Shown here: piece after piece, positions 48,611-57,612 of the stretch
How the letters are laid out: each line of letters begins with the position of its first letter
How positions within the stretch are numbered: the first letter of the stretch is position 1
Assembly: GCF_000427295.1 (NCBI RefSeq)
Contig: NZ_ATNM01000116.1
Coordinates: 38,843-102,842 of the forward strand
Direction of reading: 5' to 3'
Length of the DNA: 64,000 bases
Origin: Cyclobacterium qasimii M12-11B
GTDB lineage: Bacteria > Bacteroidota > Bacteroidia > Cytophagales > Cyclobacteriaceae
Notes under the pieces: generated by a model
Databases searched by the model: none
Told to the model about the DNA's origin: nothing
The model's input: the letters and a program-made list of their open reading frames with translations, nothing else
Made by a program: the position numbers and the translations under genes

Positions 48611-51085
48611 TTATGATTTCCTTCTAACCCCTTTTACTGCCTGGGCTTCCCATGGGTTTTCAGGCCAATGATGCTTCGGATACCTGCGTTTTAGTTCTTT
48701 CCTAACTTCGTGATAGGTGTTGTCCCAGAAACTTTTTAAATCTTGCGTTACTTGAACTGGCTTAAAACCGGGAGATAATAAATGGATGAGCAATGGTATT
48801 TTCCCATTATTGACCTTGGGTGTTGTGCTCCAGCCAAAAAGCTCTTGAAGTCTTGCTGCCAAAACAGGTGGTTCACCATCCATACCATATTTAATGGATA
48901 AAGCGGATCCACTTGGGAGACTTATTTTCTCTGGAGCAAGGCCTTTAATTTCTTCCTGTTGCTCATAATTAAGACTATTTTTAAGGATAGTAGCAAGAGG
49001 CAATTTTTTAATTTCAAAGCCAGATCTTACGTCTTTTAAATACGGTGAAAGCCAAATTTTTAGGGTTTTTAGCAACTGGGCTGTACTAAAATCGGGTAAG
49101 GATTCAGGTCCATTCCAGGCACGAAGACTCATAATCCTGTGCTGTAATTGCATGAAATCATCATCAAAGGTAAGCCACTTCCCTCCCTGCTGGGCAAGCA
49201 TGTCTAATAGGGTTTGTTGCATCAATTGAGGGTCCGGATTTTGAATGCGCTTTTTCTGTAGGACGATTTGCCCGATTTTCAATTCTTCGACAGCTTGCAG
49301 CGATGCTTCCTGCTCATCCCAATATACCCTTTGGGTGGATTTAACCATAGGTCTGAGGTCTGTGGGAGATAAAGGTGCTGCCATAAATATTTTACCCATG
49401 CCTTTCCTTTCATCCATTTGAGCGATAGCTAGCCAAGGTTCATGGGCCAGGTCATCCTTCTTGTCCATGCTGGCGATTTTACCATTTGCCAATTGAAACT
49501 GAGCCTGGTTAGCAGGTCTGGCTGAAGCGATTCTCTCCGAAAAAGCTTGCGCTATCAACATCCCTGTAGCATAGGGGTCTATAGGCTTATTTTCAGCTTT
49601 TATTCCAAGTATTTGTCTGTAAGCTTTCGCAACTTGCTCAATTTTTTTATAGGTAAAATGACTTGAAGAAGTGGCCCTATACCTTCGAAGTCCTTCTATT
49701 CTCAGGTTGATATCCAAACTTTCTCCTGGAGGTAGTGGATCTTTTTCTTCTAACACTGCCGCAAGATCTGTTGCCAGTCCCTCAAGACCTAAATCCTGAC
49801 TGTATACCAGTAAATGTGCAATTCTGGGATGGCAGGGGAAATTATGCAGGGCAATGCCATGTCGAGTGATTTTCCCTTCTGCTATTGCTCCCAGATGCTC
49901 CAAAGTGCTTATAGCTTGTGACCAATTGCCTTGTGGGGGAGGCGTAACCCAGCTTAATTTTAATGGGTCATTAATGCCCCATTTATAAAGTTCAAGCGCC
50001 AGAAAGGTAAGGTCAGTTTCTAAAATCTCAGGTTGCCTGAAAGGAAGCAATCTTTCCTGACTTCCTATGGACCATAACCTGAAACAAACCCCTGGGCTTA
50101 ATCTACCAGCCCTTCCTGTTCTTTGGGTAGCCGTATCCTGGGTGACAGGTATGGTGACAAGCCTGTTCAATCCCGAGTTGGGATTAAATCTACTGGTCCG
50201 CATATATCCGCCATCTATTACGATTTTTATCCCCTCAATAGTGAGGCTGGTTTCTGCTATTGCGGTGGCCAAAACAATTTTTTTCTTTCCTTCGGGGTGG
50301 GGAAATAGCGCCGCTTGTTGTTGATTGAAAGCCAACTGGCCATACAGTTTATTTATAGCAAGTTGGGGATACCTTTGCGTTAATATTTGTGCGGTCTTAT
50401 TTATTTCTCCCTGTCCAGGCAAGAACACGAGCAAATCTCCATCATGCTCGCTAATTGCTTCTTCGATTGTATGGCTGATACTTTCCGGTAAAGCGTATAA
50501 ATCAGTTCCTTCTCGATAATTGATGGTCACAGGAAAAGCCTTTCCCATACTTTCGACTAAAGGCGCCTTAAGGTTAGTGGAAAGGTCTTTGCTATCAAGT
50601 GTAGCTGACATTATTAATAATTTCAGGTCTGGGCGAAGTACTTGTTGGATTTCTCTGCTTATGGCCAATCCAAGATCTGCATGAATACTTCGCTCGTGAA
50701 ATTCATCAAAAATGATTAAACCTACCTCTTCAAGCGCATTGTCTTGTTGCATCATTCTGGTTAAAATCCCCTCAGTGATGACTTCTATCTGAGTTTGTTT
50801 TCCCACACAAGTATTGAACCTTACCCGATAGCCAATTCTTTCTCCTACCTGTTCATTTAGGATTTGAGCCATGCGCTGCGCAATACTAATGGCAGCAAGT
50901 TTCCTTGGTTCAAGCATTAATATTTTCTTTCCCTGAAGCCATGGTTCATCCATTAAAGTCAATGGAGCAAGCGTACTTTTACCAGCACCGGGAGGGGCAT
51001 GTAACAGTAGGATAGGAAATAACTGAAGTTGTTTTTTTAATTGAGGGATTACCTCTAAAATGGGTAGTTGGGGAAATGCCTTCAA
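48611..51085 (-). CDS. hrpB: ATP-dependent helicase HrpB
   Basis: An 824-residue DEAH/RHA helicase. Walker A is PPGAGKST near residue 32, motif II is IIFDEFHERS, motif III is LLIMSATLD, and motif VI is DTATQRTGRAGRLSPG. The C-terminal HrpB-specific part ends LLSPGFKPVQVTQDLKSFW and RRYPKHHWPENPWEA. Length fits the family. HrpB is a cytoplasmic RNA helicase-like protein of unclear role. The gene is single and its frame intact, which is a useful control given the indels elsewhere. Confidence 0.95.
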   Translation of the reverse strand: MKAFPQLPILEVIPQLKKQLQLFPILLLHAPPGAGKSTLAPLTLMDEPWLQGKKILMLEPRKLAAISIAQRMAQILNEQVGERIGYRVRFNTCVGKQTQIEVITEGILTRMMQQDNALEEVGLIIFDEFHERSIHADLGLAISREIQQVLRPDLKLLIMSATLDSKDLSTNLKAPLVESMGKAFPVTINYREGTDLYALPESISHTIEEAISEHDGDLLVFLPGQGEINKTAQILTQRYPQLAINKLYGQLAFNQQQAALFPHPEGKKKIVLATAIAETSLTIEGIKIVIDGGYMRTSRFNPNSGLNRLVTIPVTQDTATQRTGRAGRLSPGVCFRLWSIGSQERLLPFRQPEILETDLTFLALELYKWGINDPLKLSWVTPPPQGNWSQAISTLEHLGAIAEGKITRHGIALHNFPCHPRIAHLLVYSQDLGLEGLATDLAAVLEEKDPLPPGESLDINLRIEGLRRYRATSSSHFTYKKIEQVAKAYRQILGIKAENKPIDPYATGMLIAQAFSERIASARPANQAQFQLANGKIASMDKKDDLAHEPWLAIAQMDERKGMGKIFMAAPLSPTDLRPMVKSTQRVYWDEQEASLQAVEELKIGQIVLQKKRIQNPDPQLMQQTLLDMLAQQGGKWLTFDDDFMQLQHRIMSLRAWNGPESLPDFSTAQLLKTLKIWLSPYLKDVRSGFEIKKLPLATILKNSLNYEQQEEIKGLAPEKISLPSGSALSIKYGMDGEPPVLAARLQELFGWSTTPKVNNGKIPLLIHLLSPGFKPVQVTQDLKSFWDNTYHEVRKELKRRYPKHHWPENPWEAQAVKGVRRKS

Positions 51086-51219
51086 GTGTAATTGTTTTTT
51101 TCAAAGGTAAAAAAACAAGGCGGTCTAGAAAGTTAATTTCAGTAGGGTGAAATTAGAAGTGACGACTTTTTGCAAAAATTTAGGAGCAGTATTTACTATT
51201 TTTAGAAAATAAAGGCAAA

Positions 51220-51258
51220 AAAAAGAGGTTGAATCTTTAATAGAAACAACCTCTTTTT
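51220..51258 (-). terminator. Terminator of the DUF2911 gene
   Basis: A perfect 12-bp stem (AAAAAGAGGTTG at 51220-51231 with 51247-51258). On the minus strand it runs into eight Ts, directly after the DUF2911 stop at 51264. Confidence 0.9.
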
Positions 51259-51263
51259 AATAA

Positions 51264-51773
51264 TTATTTAATGGATGCTTTTGCGCTTCCGTATTCCCAT
51301 TTTACTTCCAAACCATCCTCTAAAACAGAGTAGGTAAGGTTTTCTGTCAGGCTGTTGGTTTGACTAGAACTTACAGATACTCTCAAAGCATCTTTGCTTT
51401 CATCGTATTTGGTTCCCCATTGTCCAGTTTGCTTATTGAAAATAAATGTGCTTGAATTTTCTCCTGGAATGATAAAGAAACTGTACTTTCCTGCCGGTAA
51501 TTTCTTACCTTCTACTTGAATGTCTTTGCTGGTTTCAATCAAAGTCGCTTCATTTGCTCCAGCTCTCCACACTTTTCCCAATGGAACAAGATCACCAAAA
51601 ATAGTTCTTCCTTTGACAGCTGGGCTACTATAGTTAACGGTTATTTTCGCACCATTTATAGTACCTACTGCAGTTTTAGCAGGACTAGCTTTTTTCTGAG
51701 CATTGGACATAAAAACTACTGATAACATCAGTAAAGTCGATAGGCCTAACATTTTAATAGTTGATGATTTCAT
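51264..51773 (-). CDS. DUF2911 family secreted protein
   Basis: About 169 residues from ATG 51773 with signal peptide (GLSTLLMLSVVFMSNAQ). The DUF2911 blocks are plain: INGAKITVNYSSPAVKGRTIFGDLVPLGKVWRAGANEATLI, here in segments, then KLPAGKYSFFIIPGEN and WGTKYDESKDALRV. The family is widespread in Bacteroidota and its function is unknown. A strong terminator ends the unit, so it is monocistronic or the end of a unit starting with its own promoter. Confidence 0.9.
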   Translation of the reverse strand: MKSSTIKMLGLSTLLMLSVVFMSNAQKKASPAKTAVGTINGAKITVNYSSPAVKGRTIFGDLVPLGKVWRAGANEATLIETSKDIQVEGKKLPAGKYSFFIIPGENSSTFIFNKQTGQWGTKYDESKDALRVSVSSSQTNSLTENLTYSVLEDGLEVKWEYGSAKASIK

Positions 51774-51848
51774 TGTTTGGTTAAGATTTAGGTTAAAATA
51801 TTCGAACAACAATTAGAAACGTTTAAATCCAAAATTTGTTTAGCATCA

Positions 51849-52994
51849 TCAAATTTTTACCCAAGCCTGTTTTTTATGGCTTTCGATAATACGTTCACAA
51901 ATCAACAATTCCCTATGGCCATCGGCAAAAGTAGGATAGCTTGGGTTTTCTGGTTGCTTGCCTTCTACTACGGCAGCGTATACCTCCTTGAACATTTGCT
52001 TTGAAGTGTCAGGGAAACCTTCATTGTGTCCTCCTGGAAATCCTATAAGTTTAGCTGCTTCAGGACTGAACAAAGAAGGGTCTTTCATCAGTTGTTGGTT
52101 GGCAGTTTCTCTTTTACCAATCCACATTTCATTTGGCTTTTCGCTACACCATTCAAAATTGGCTTTGGATCCAGCTATTTCAATGTTTAACCTGTTCTTT
52201 CTTCCAGCATTGACCTGACTGACAGTTACTGATCCTTTATTGCCATTGTCAAACCTTAACATGACGGTGGCATGGTCTTCAGTATTAATTGGAACCTCTG
52301 CATAATCAGATTCATCCAAGCTTTTACCGCTATAAGTCTCTATGGCTTTAAGCGGTTTTAAACGTGTTTTATGGACTGTAGAAAAGTCAGCCATCACTTC
52401 TGTGATTTTTAAACCTGTAACATATTCGGTTAAATCCAAAAGGTGAGACCCTATGTCTGCAATCGCTCTTGAGTCACCTGATTTATCAGGTTCCAAACGC
52501 CAATTGTAATCTGTTTTTAAGAACAACCAATCCTGTAAATAGGAACCCATGATGGAATAAATGTCTCCTAATTCACCGCTTTCCCTCATGGTTTTCATTT
52601 GTCTAACCATAGGATAATACCTAAGGTTAAAATGCACAGCATTTACCAATCCTGTTTTTTTAGCGAGCGCAACTAGTTCTTCAGCATCTTCGATTTTGGT
52701 GGCAAGTGGCTTTTCACAAACCACATGTTTTCCTGCTTCTAAAACTGCTTTGGATTGGCTATAATGTAGGAAATTTGGAGTGCATATATGTACCACTTTA
52801 ATTTCCTCATCCTTTAGCATGTCTTCGAAAAGCATGGCCTTTTCTATCCCTAACTGGGCTGCCTTTTCTTTTGCCAGTTCTTCACTAACCTCACAAAGGG
52901 TAGCGACTTCAATATTAGGGTTTCTTCTTAGGGCTTCAATATGGGCAGGGCCTATAAATCCTGTGCCTACAACCGCTACTTTGATTTTTTCCAT
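51849..52994 (-). CDS. Gfo/Idh/MocA family NAD(P)-dependent oxidoreductase
   Basis: A 381-residue enzyme. The Rossmann fold is at the N-terminus (KVAVVGTGFIGPAHIEALRR), CTPNFLHYSQSKAVLEAGKHVVCEKPLA contains the catalytic Lys of the EKP motif, and IADIGSHLLDLTEYVTG holds the Asp and His of the active site. These enzymes oxidise or epimerise sugars and inositols. No signal peptide, so it is cytoplasmic. It stands alone, and its substrate cannot be inferred. Confidence 0.93.
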   Translation of the reverse strand: MEKIKVAVVGTGFIGPAHIEALRRNPNIEVATLCEVSEELAKEKAAQLGIEKAMLFEDMLKDEEIKVVHICTPNFLHYSQSKAVLEAGKHVVCEKPLATKIEDAEELVALAKKTGLVNAVHFNLRYYPMVRQMKTMRESGELGDIYSIMGSYLQDWLFLKTDYNWRLEPDKSGDSRAIADIGSHLLDLTEYVTGLKITEVMADFSTVHKTRLKPLKAIETYSGKSLDESDYAEVPINTEDHATVMLRFDNGNKGSVTVSQVNAGRKNRLNIEIAGSKANFEWCSEKPNEMWIGKRETANQQLMKDPSLFSPEAAKLIGFPGGHNEGFPDTSKQMFKEVYAAVVEGKQPENPSYPTFADGHRELLICERIIESHKKQAWVKI

Positions 52995-53506
52995 AAGGTT
53001 AATATCTTCGGTTTATTTAAAAGGTTAGCCCTAAAGATAGAGGGTACATTTGTATTTTTCAATGGTTCCTTGCTTTTACCTGTATTGTTTTTTAAGCCGG
53101 TTTAGGCAATTGGGTTTACCAGGGTCAAGGTAATCAATAGAAAATCAATCGATTTAGCGATGGAGAAATAGCAAGACTATGTTAGGGATGGAAATGGTAA
53201 TAAAGGGGTGGGCATTGTATTGATCTAATTCACAAAACGAAGATAAAATGCCTGTTTCGGGCCAGTTTAATTGTGTCAATAGCATTTAAATTTTGGCTCA
53301 AATGAAATTTTTTATTCTAAAATTTTCAATAAAACTTGTGAAATTGTTACGATCGAGTAATTTTGTTACTCCCACGATGTGTGTTACGTGGCGAAGCTAT
53401 GAAGGCGTACCAGTGCCCTATGATTAAGTGTGGCTATATTTGTTTTTTGCTTCTAATAAATTGCATTTTGTATTAAGTTTTTCATTCCTACGATTTTGAC
53501 GCTATA
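52995..53506. promoter_or_regulatory. Long leader region before the polysaccharide locus
   Basis: About 510 bases without a gene. Near 53346-53391 the pentamer GTTAC occurs three times (about 53346, 53366 and 53383), and CCACG (53372-53376) can pair with CGTGG (53387-53391). A GC-richer patch follows to about 53430. Polysaccharide loci of Bacteroidota often have long leaders bound by NusG-like antiterminators. No consensus ops element is seen, so this is only a candidate regulatory leader. Confidence 0.35.
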
Positions 53507-54028
53507 TTGTTAGACGCTCTTATTACTTCTAAAACACGCATAAAGTTATTGGTGAAATTTTTTTCGAATTCGAAAAACCGAGGATATTTGAGAGGTTTGG
53601 CAGAAGAATTTGGAGAATCCACAAATTCTATAAGAATCGAGCTTAACCGGCTTACAAAAGCAGGGTTACTCAGTTGGGAAAATGAAGGGAAAACCAAAAG
53701 TTACCAAGCAAATGAAATTCATCCACTTTACCAAGAACTCAAAAGTATCGTAAGCAAATATTTAGGTTTCGATACTTTAATTGAGCAAGTTGTTCAAGGG
53801 CTGGGGAGTGTAGATAAGGCAATAATCCAAGGGGATTATGCAGAAGGTAAAGATACTGGAACCATAGAATTGACCATAATAGCAAGCTCGATTGATTTGG
53901 ATTACCTTGATTTTTTAATCAATAAAACCGAAGAAAAGATCAATAGAAAATTAAAAGTGAATGTTTTAGAGAAAGTACCTAGTGAGGGTGTGGTAGGTTT
54001 GTTGGTTTATGAACAAGTGCAAGAATGA
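53507..54028 (+). CDS. ArsR-like winged-helix regulator of the polysaccharide locus
   Basis: A 173-residue protein starting at a TTG (53507), chosen because family members begin with a matching LITSKTRIKLLVKFF segment and no ATG fits. The winged helix is RGLAEEFGESTNSIRIELNRLTKAGLL. A C-terminal part (GSVDKAIIQGDYAEGKDTG, IELTIIASSIDLDYLDFL) resembles a nucleotidyltransferase-like domain found in this family. Such proteins stand first in many Bacteroidota polysaccharide loci. Its stop overlaps the next start (ATGA), so it is coupled to the glycosyltransferase. Confidence 0.8.
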   Translation: MLDALITSKTRIKLLVKFFSNSKNRGYLRGLAEEFGESTNSIRIELNRLTKAGLLSWENEGKTKSYQANEIHPLYQELKSIVSKYLGFDTLIEQVVQGLGSVDKAIIQGDYAEGKDTGTIELTIIASSIDLDYLDFLINKTEEKINRKLKVNVLEKVPSEGVVGLLVYEQVQE

Positions 54029-54956
54029 CCGACCCAAAGAAGGTATACCTTTCCGTTGTAGTTCCGGTGTTTCAATCTGAGGCAGGGTTAAAAGAATTAA
54101 TTGATAGACTAAAAGTCGTTTTGTTTTCAATTAGTTCGGAAGTTGAATTGATTTTGGTGGATGACGGTAGCAGTGACGGAAGCTGGGGTATTATTGCTAA
54201 AGCTGCTTCAGAAGATTCCTTTATAAAGGGGCTGCGGTTTAGCCGTAACTTCGGACAGCATCATGCCATTTCCGCAGGCTTAGATTTGGTTCAAGGCGAA
54301 TGGACTGTTGTAATGGACGCAGACTTACAGGATCTTCCCGAAGAAATACCCATGATGTTAACCAAGGCCCAGTTTGGTTATGATGCGGTCTTGGCAAGAA
54401 GAACGGGAAGAAAAGAGGGTTGGATAACGAAGATTTTATCGGTTGTTTATTACAGGGTATTTTATTTTATGTCTGGGATCAAGCAGGATCCAAGTATTGG
54501 TAATTTTGGTGTTTATCATAGAAAAGTGATTGATAGCATCCTGAAGATGAAAGAAAGCAATTGGTATTTCCCTACCATGGTTCATTGGGTGGGTTTTAAA
54601 CAAAGCACTTTTAATGTAACGCATGGTAAATCCACCAGCATTAAATCTAATTACATTTTCAGTTCTAAATTTCGATTGGGATTAAATACCCTGCTTGCCT
54701 TTTCAGACAAACCGTTGCGGTTAACCGTAAAATTAGGGCTGTTGGTGGCTTTTATTGGTTTTTGTTTGCATTGATCACTATGTTCCGCTATTTTACAGGG
54801 GCCATAGTAGTACAGGGTTATGCAAGTATGATTGTATCTCTTTGGATACTCTTTGGCTGTTTGTTAACAACCATCGGAATAGTTGGACTATATGTTGGGA
54901 AGACTTTTGAAGGGGTTAAGAAACGTCCACGTTATATTGTAGATCAGAAAACTTGA
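54025..54956 (+). pseudogene. Family 2 glycosyltransferase (DPM1/GtrB-like), one frameshift
   Basis: The frame reads a GT2 catalytic domain (LSVVVPVFQSEAGLKELIDRL, LVDDGSSDGSWGI, FSRNFGQHHAISAGLD, VMDADLQDLPEE) and then breaks off inside the first membrane helix (LLVAFIGFCLH). Adding one T to the run at 54759-54763 gives GFLFALITMFRYFTGAIVVQG and the second helix, ending YVGKTFEGVKKRPRYIV. This is the normal DPM1/GtrB/ArnC-like layout of about 310 residues. It would load a sugar onto a polyprenyl phosphate. The one-base homopolymer loss suggests a sequencing error. Confidence 0.87.
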
Positions 54957-54957
54957 T

Positions 54958-55689
54958 ATGATAAAATTCCTACCTTTTGACACTTCTTTATTTGGATACA
55001 GAGTAGGCAAACTTCAGTTGGGTAGATGTCTTCCAGATTTAGATAGTGTACATAGCCAAGCTGAAGATTTTGATTTGATATATGTAATGGGCAAACCCGG
55101 ATTAGTCAAATTAGGGGGCTGGTCTCCCATTAGTACTCGGGTTGATTTAGTCAAGAATATTATAAAATCGGATTTAGTTAAGGTGTCTGATTTTCATGAA
55201 GAAGTTGAGATTTCAGAAATGGTTATTTCTGGAAACCTTTCTACTTCGGATAAAAAGGAACTTAGAGAACTTGTTTTTACTAGCGGTCAGTGGTCCAGGT
55301 TCAAACAAGATTTGCTATTGGAAAATCAGGAATACGAAAAGTTGTACAGTAATTGGTGGGATACTATCAAAACAGAAAAACATAAAGTGGTAGTGGCAAG
55401 AATTTCCGGTAAACTAGTAGGGTTTATTACTTTTAAATTACTTCGAGGAAGAGGACATGTAGATCTTTTTGCCGTTAAAGGCAGTGAACAAGGAAGAGGA
55501 ATTGGCAGACAATTGATGCGAGAGGTGTTTGTTAATCTTAATGCCTGCGGGTTTAATTTGTTAGGACTATCCACCCAGAAGGCCAATGAAAGAGCCATGG
55601 ATTTCTATAAAAAAATTGGTTTTCACCCTATTAAAGAAACACTGATCGCACATTGGCGACCAGGTTTAAAACCTCAAAAGGTCCACTAA
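54958..55689 (+). CDS. GNAT-family N-acetyltransferase (WecD-like)
   Basis: A 243-residue protein. The N-terminal segment FLPFDTSLFGYRVGKL is typical of WecD-like sugar-amine acetyltransferases. The C-terminal GNAT core has VDLFAVKGSEQGRGIGRQLMREV, the acetyl-CoA pyrophosphate loop (Q/R-x-x-G-x-G), then LSTQKANERAMDFYKKIGF. It likely acetylates the amino group of a nucleotide-activated deoxyamino sugar. It starts one base after the preceding stop. Confidence 0.82.
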   Translation: MIKFLPFDTSLFGYRVGKLQLGRCLPDLDSVHSQAEDFDLIYVMGKPGLVKLGGWSPISTRVDLVKNIIKSDLVKVSDFHEEVEISEMVISGNLSTSDKKELRELVFTSGQWSRFKQDLLLENQEYEKLYSNWWDTIKTEKHKVVVARISGKLVGFITFKLLRGRGHVDLFAVKGSEQGRGIGRQLMREVFVNLNACGFNLLGLSTQKANERAMDFYKKIGFHPIKETLIAHWRPGLKPQKVH

Positions 55690-55692
55690 GCC

Positions 55693-56682
55693 TTGCCTGC
55701 TAATTTTTATGAGGTAATGCCATATTCTTCTAAGGTGAAAGAAGACTGGAAGAGAGTTCTTCTTAAGGCTACCAATGCTACATTAATGCATGACAGGGCG
55801 TTTTTAGCTTATCATCCTACTGGTAAATTTCAAGATTGTTCAGTAATTGTATATAAAGATAACGCTCCAGTAGCAGTATTTTCTGCCCATAGGGAAGGAA
55901 AGCTGGTTTATTCCCACAAGGGCTTAAGTTTTGGCGGGTTGATTCATACGCCTTGCTCTTTTAACCAAAAGCTGGAATGTTACAACTCCTTGCTGAGGCA
56001 TTTTGATTCATTGGAGGTTAATAGTTTACAGATAAAGGAAACGCCTTCCATTTACGATGTTAACCATGACGAGTCTACAGCATATATAATGCATTTAGCT
56101 CAGGCCGAAATTATTCAAATGGAGCTTTCTTTGGCCATTAAATTGCCCTTAAGGGTAACCAATAAAGGAAGAAAAGCCAATATAAAACAGGCCAATCTAG
56201 CAAAGCTAGAAATCATTGAATCCAAAGATCCCGATTTATTTTGGGAGGAATTGCTTCTGCCAAATCTTGATAATAGGTACAATAAAAAACCAACCCATTC
56301 TAAAGAGGAGATGGTGTTTTTAATGAAAAAATTTCCTCAAAACATACGGCAATTCAATGTTTACAAAGAAAATCAGGTTTTAGCTGGCGCAACAGTATAC
56401 TTTACACCAAATTGTCTACATACTCAATACCTGGCAAGCAATAAGCAGGGGAGGGACCAACATGCCTTAGATGCCCTAATCCAATACCTTTGTGAAAATT
56501 TTGCTGGGAAAAGACAATTTCTTGATTTCGGTCATTCCAATGAAAACCAGGGATTAAACATAAACAGGTCCCTTTTTAAGTGGAAGGAAAGTTTTGGTGC
56601 CAGTTCAATTGTTCATAGACATTATCAGGTACCCGTCAGAGGTTGGAAAAGCTTGGATAACCTATATAATTATTCCATTTAG
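55693..56682 (+). CDS. FemAB/GNAT-like acyltransferase
   Basis: A 329-residue protein, two GNAT-like halves of the FemAB type (NATLMHDRAFLAYHPTGKFQD, VYKDNAPVAVFSAHREG, KENQVLAGATVYFTPNCLHTQYLAS, FLDFGHSNENQGLNINRSLF). Homologues in polysaccharide loci begin YEIVPY-like, matching FYEVMPY here, so the TTG at 55693 is preferred to ATG 55717. It probably transfers an acyl or aminoacyl group to a sugar intermediate. The gene starts within four bases of the preceding stop. Confidence 0.75.
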   Translation: MPANFYEVMPYSSKVKEDWKRVLLKATNATLMHDRAFLAYHPTGKFQDCSVIVYKDNAPVAVFSAHREGKLVYSHKGLSFGGLIHTPCSFNQKLECYNSLLRHFDSLEVNSLQIKETPSIYDVNHDESTAYIMHLAQAEIIQMELSLAIKLPLRVTNKGRKANIKQANLAKLEIIESKDPDLFWEELLLPNLDNRYNKKPTHSKEEMVFLMKKFPQNIRQFNVYKENQVLAGATVYFTPNCLHTQYLASNKQGRDQHALDALIQYLCENFAGKRQFLDFGHSNENQGLNINRSLFKWKESFGASSIVHRHYQVPVRGWKSLDNLYNYSI

Positions 56683-56688
56683 TGATTT

Positions 56689-57609
56689 ATGCCTAAAAGG
56701 TCTTTGGTATCAGAGAGTAGGTTGAAACAGTTGCAGCAGCAAAATGCCAAATACATTATTACTTGTTATGAAAATGAATTTTTTTGTGAAAATCATCCCG
56801 ATGGAAAATGTACTCGTGGCTTTTTTTCCTTGTTTCTACAGGTTGTTTACGGTATAGGTTTTGCCAAACGGCATGGATTGCCATTTTATGTAGACTTTAG
56901 CAATTTAATTTATCCCTACTCTTCAAGAAAAGGGGGAGATGAAGCTAAAAACTTTTGGGCGGAGATTTTTATTCAGCCTTTACTTTCAACAACAGATAAA
57001 CCGATAGTTAATCAGCAGTTCGAAGTATATCCATTGCGTATCTGGAATAGAAATCATCTTCGACAATTGTATGGGTTTCTGAATTCAGGGATCGAATTTA
57101 ATGGAGCATTAAAAGCTAGAATAGAAGAGATCAACATAAAAATGGCTAAAGTGAAGACTTTAGGGGTTCACTTTAGAAAAACGGATCATTTTTTAGAAGT
57201 GAGACCAGCCAGTGATGAAGCATTTTTTAAGCAGATAAAAAATAAAATACCAGGATATGACCAATTATTTGTAGCTACAGATGACAGCAATTTATTGGAA
57301 ATATTAAAAAAGAAATTTCCAGGAAAAATTTGGGCACATGATTGTGTCAGGTCTAAAGGATCTTTGTCCATCCATCACAATGAAGAGCATAAGGATGGAT
57401 TGCTATTAGCCAAAGAAGCCTTGCTGGATTGCATAACCCTTTCCAATTGTGACGAACTTATTTTATCGCCTTCAAACCTCTCTTATACAGCCTTGGTCTT
57501 TAATCCTGAAGTAAAGTATACGATTATTGAAAGCAAGGTAGCTACTTGGAAAAGGTTAAAAACCTTACTGGGCTATCATTTGAACAGGTTGGGAATTAGA
57601 AAATGGTAG
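56689..57609 (+). CDS. Glycosyltransferase of NodZ/O-fucosyltransferase-like type
   Basis: A 306-residue protein. CTRGFFSLFLQVVYGIGFAKRHGLPFYVDF fits the N-terminal part of GT-B fold fucosyltransferase-like enzymes, here read in short segments. LGVHFRKTDHF is the HxRxxD-like sugar-nucleotide motif, and LFVATDDSNLLEIL and ELILSPSNLSYTALVF match the C-terminal nucleotide half. Donor GDP-fucose is possible but not shown. It has no signal or membrane segment. It sits 6 bases after the acyltransferase, inside the polysaccharide operon. Confidence 0.7.
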   Translation: MPKRSLVSESRLKQLQQQNAKYIITCYENEFFCENHPDGKCTRGFFSLFLQVVYGIGFAKRHGLPFYVDFSNLIYPYSSRKGGDEAKNFWAEIFIQPLLSTTDKPIVNQQFEVYPLRIWNRNHLRQLYGFLNSGIEFNGALKARIEEINIKMAKVKTLGVHFRKTDHFLEVRPASDEAFFKQIKNKIPGYDQLFVATDDSNLLEILKKKFPGKIWAHDCVRSKGSLSIHHNEEHKDGLLLAKEALLDCITLSNCDELILSPSNLSYTALVFNPEVKYTIIESKVATWKRLKTLLGYHLNRLGIRKW

Positions 57610-57612
57610 GGA

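Noticed and set aside
53340..53430. ops/JUMPstart element of polysaccharide operons
   Set aside because: GGCGAAGC is present but the GGCGGTAG core is not; the similarity is too weak.
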